Assembly (NCBI GenBank): GCA_964361075.1
Contig: CAYHZL010000090.1
Coordinates: 1-13,720 of the forward strand
From: CAYHZL01 sp964361075
Lineage (GTDB): Bacteria > Bacteroidota > Ignavibacteria > UBA10030 > UBA8401
DNA: 13,720 nucleotides
Direction of reading: 5' to 3'
The notes beneath the pieces were generated by a model. It was not told where the DNA came from, made no database searches, and saw nothing but the letters and a program-made list of their open reading frames with translations. This document shows, piece by piece, positions 13,459-13,720 of the stretch (position 1 is its first letter; every line of letters begins with the position of its first letter). The translations under genes and the position numbers were made by a program.

Positions 13459-13545
13459 GTCATTGCGAGGAGCGAAGCGACGAAGCAATCTCATCAAAAT
13501 AAACGAAAAACAAGATTGCTTCGACAAAAAACGTCTCGCAATGAC
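13459..13545. repeat. Long imperfect inverted repeat upstream of ilvD
   Basis: The outer arms GTCATTGCGAG (13459-13469) and CTCGCAATGAC (13535-13545) and the inner arms CGAAGCAATCT (13481-13491) and AGATTGCTTCG (13513-13523) are all perfectly complementary. The intervening GAGCGAAGCGA segment is not matched on the right arm, so one arm has decayed or been replaced. It looks like a dispersed intergenic repeat and lies in the probable ilvD leader, 39 bases before the chosen start. Confidence 0.7.
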
Positions 13546-13623
13546 ATAATTCCATTATTTTTCAGAGGTTTCAGTTATAGTATAAAAATTTGTAACTGCT
13601 TATCGTGGCAAATTATAAATTCG

Positions 13624-13637
13624 TTCGCCGCGGCGAA
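13624..13637. repeat. GC-rich 14-bp palindrome
   Basis: TTCGCCGCGGCGAA is a perfect palindrome, identical to the core of the larger one at 978-1005, and is followed here by the same TC. It is probably a remnant of the same repeat family in the ilvD upstream region. Confidence 0.5.
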
Positions 13638-13679
13638 TCACCCCCTCTTTGCTTCTCTCCATTTTTGGGGGAGAAAATT

Positions 13680-13713
13680 CCCTCCCCTAAAAGGGGAGGG
13701 ATAAAGGGTGGGG
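13680..13713. repeat. Hairpin overlapping a G-quadruplex motif
   Basis: CCCTCCCCT (13680-13688) pairs perfectly with AGGGGAGGG (13692-13700) around a 3-base loop. The plus strand at 13693-13713 also reads four G-runs, GGGG-A-GGG-ATAAA-GGG-T-GGGG, a canonical G-quadruplex pattern. The two structures share a G-rich arm and could not form together. The 300 bases from 13421 to the window edge otherwise hold no convincing gene. Confidence 0.55.
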
Positions 13714-13720
13714 TTGTTTT

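Noticed and set aside
13516..13704. 62-codon plus-strand frame at the right edge
   Set aside because: It covers repeats and the C/G-rich hairpin and has no ribosome binding site or family features.

Overview
The window looks like a chromosomal segment from an AT-rich bacterium of the Bacteroidetes/Chlorobi/Ignavibacteria (FCB) group. The main clue is the large glycoside hydrolase at 2801-6922. It ends in a type IX secretion (T9SS) sorting domain with a QNFPNPFNPST signature, a form common in Ignavibacteria-like lineages. Other clues are the weak or absent Shine-Dalgarno sequences at most starts, two candidate promoters of the Bacteroidetes TTG-N19-(TAnnTTTG-like) type, and intergenic spaces full of small palindromic repeats. 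The species assignment is inference.

Layout, left to right. Positions 1-1361 hold a DUF2461 gene and a small orphan gene, both on the minus strand and separated by palindromic repeats. Positions 1362-2800 are an accessory patch. It contains a PIN-domain toxin gene broken by a one-base frameshift, an overlapping 54-codon gene in the antitoxin position, a roughly 312-bp MITE-like element with inverted ends and a 9-bp target duplication, and a duplicated terminator module on both sides of the toxin-antitoxin pair. Positions 2801-6922 (minus) encode a 1373-residue secreted GH13 alpha-amylase-type enzyme with starch-binding modules and a T9SS tail. Its transcript is followed by a 31-bp perfect palindrome and an intrinsic terminator.

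Positions 7409-10682 (plus) form a likely operon of three genes: a polyprenyl-phosphate-type GT2 glycosyltransferase with an unusual Gln/Pro-rich N-terminal extension, a GT4 glycosyltransferase, and a class I SAM methyltransferase. Together they suggest assembly or modification of a surface glycan. Heptanucleotide tandem repeats lie between the last two. On the minus strand, ilvD (branched-chain amino acid synthesis) is followed after only 9 bp by a DUF1016/YhcG PD-(D/E)XK nuclease-family gene. The right end, 13421-13720, holds no convincing gene; it has a large inverted repeat, a GC-rich palindrome and a hairpin overlapping a G-quadruplex motif.

I do not see a clear multi-gene system of a new kind. 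The strongest leads are the toxin-antitoxin patch with its duplicated flanking module and MITE, the disordered extension on the GT2 enzyme, and the coupling of a YhcG-type nuclease gene to ilvD.
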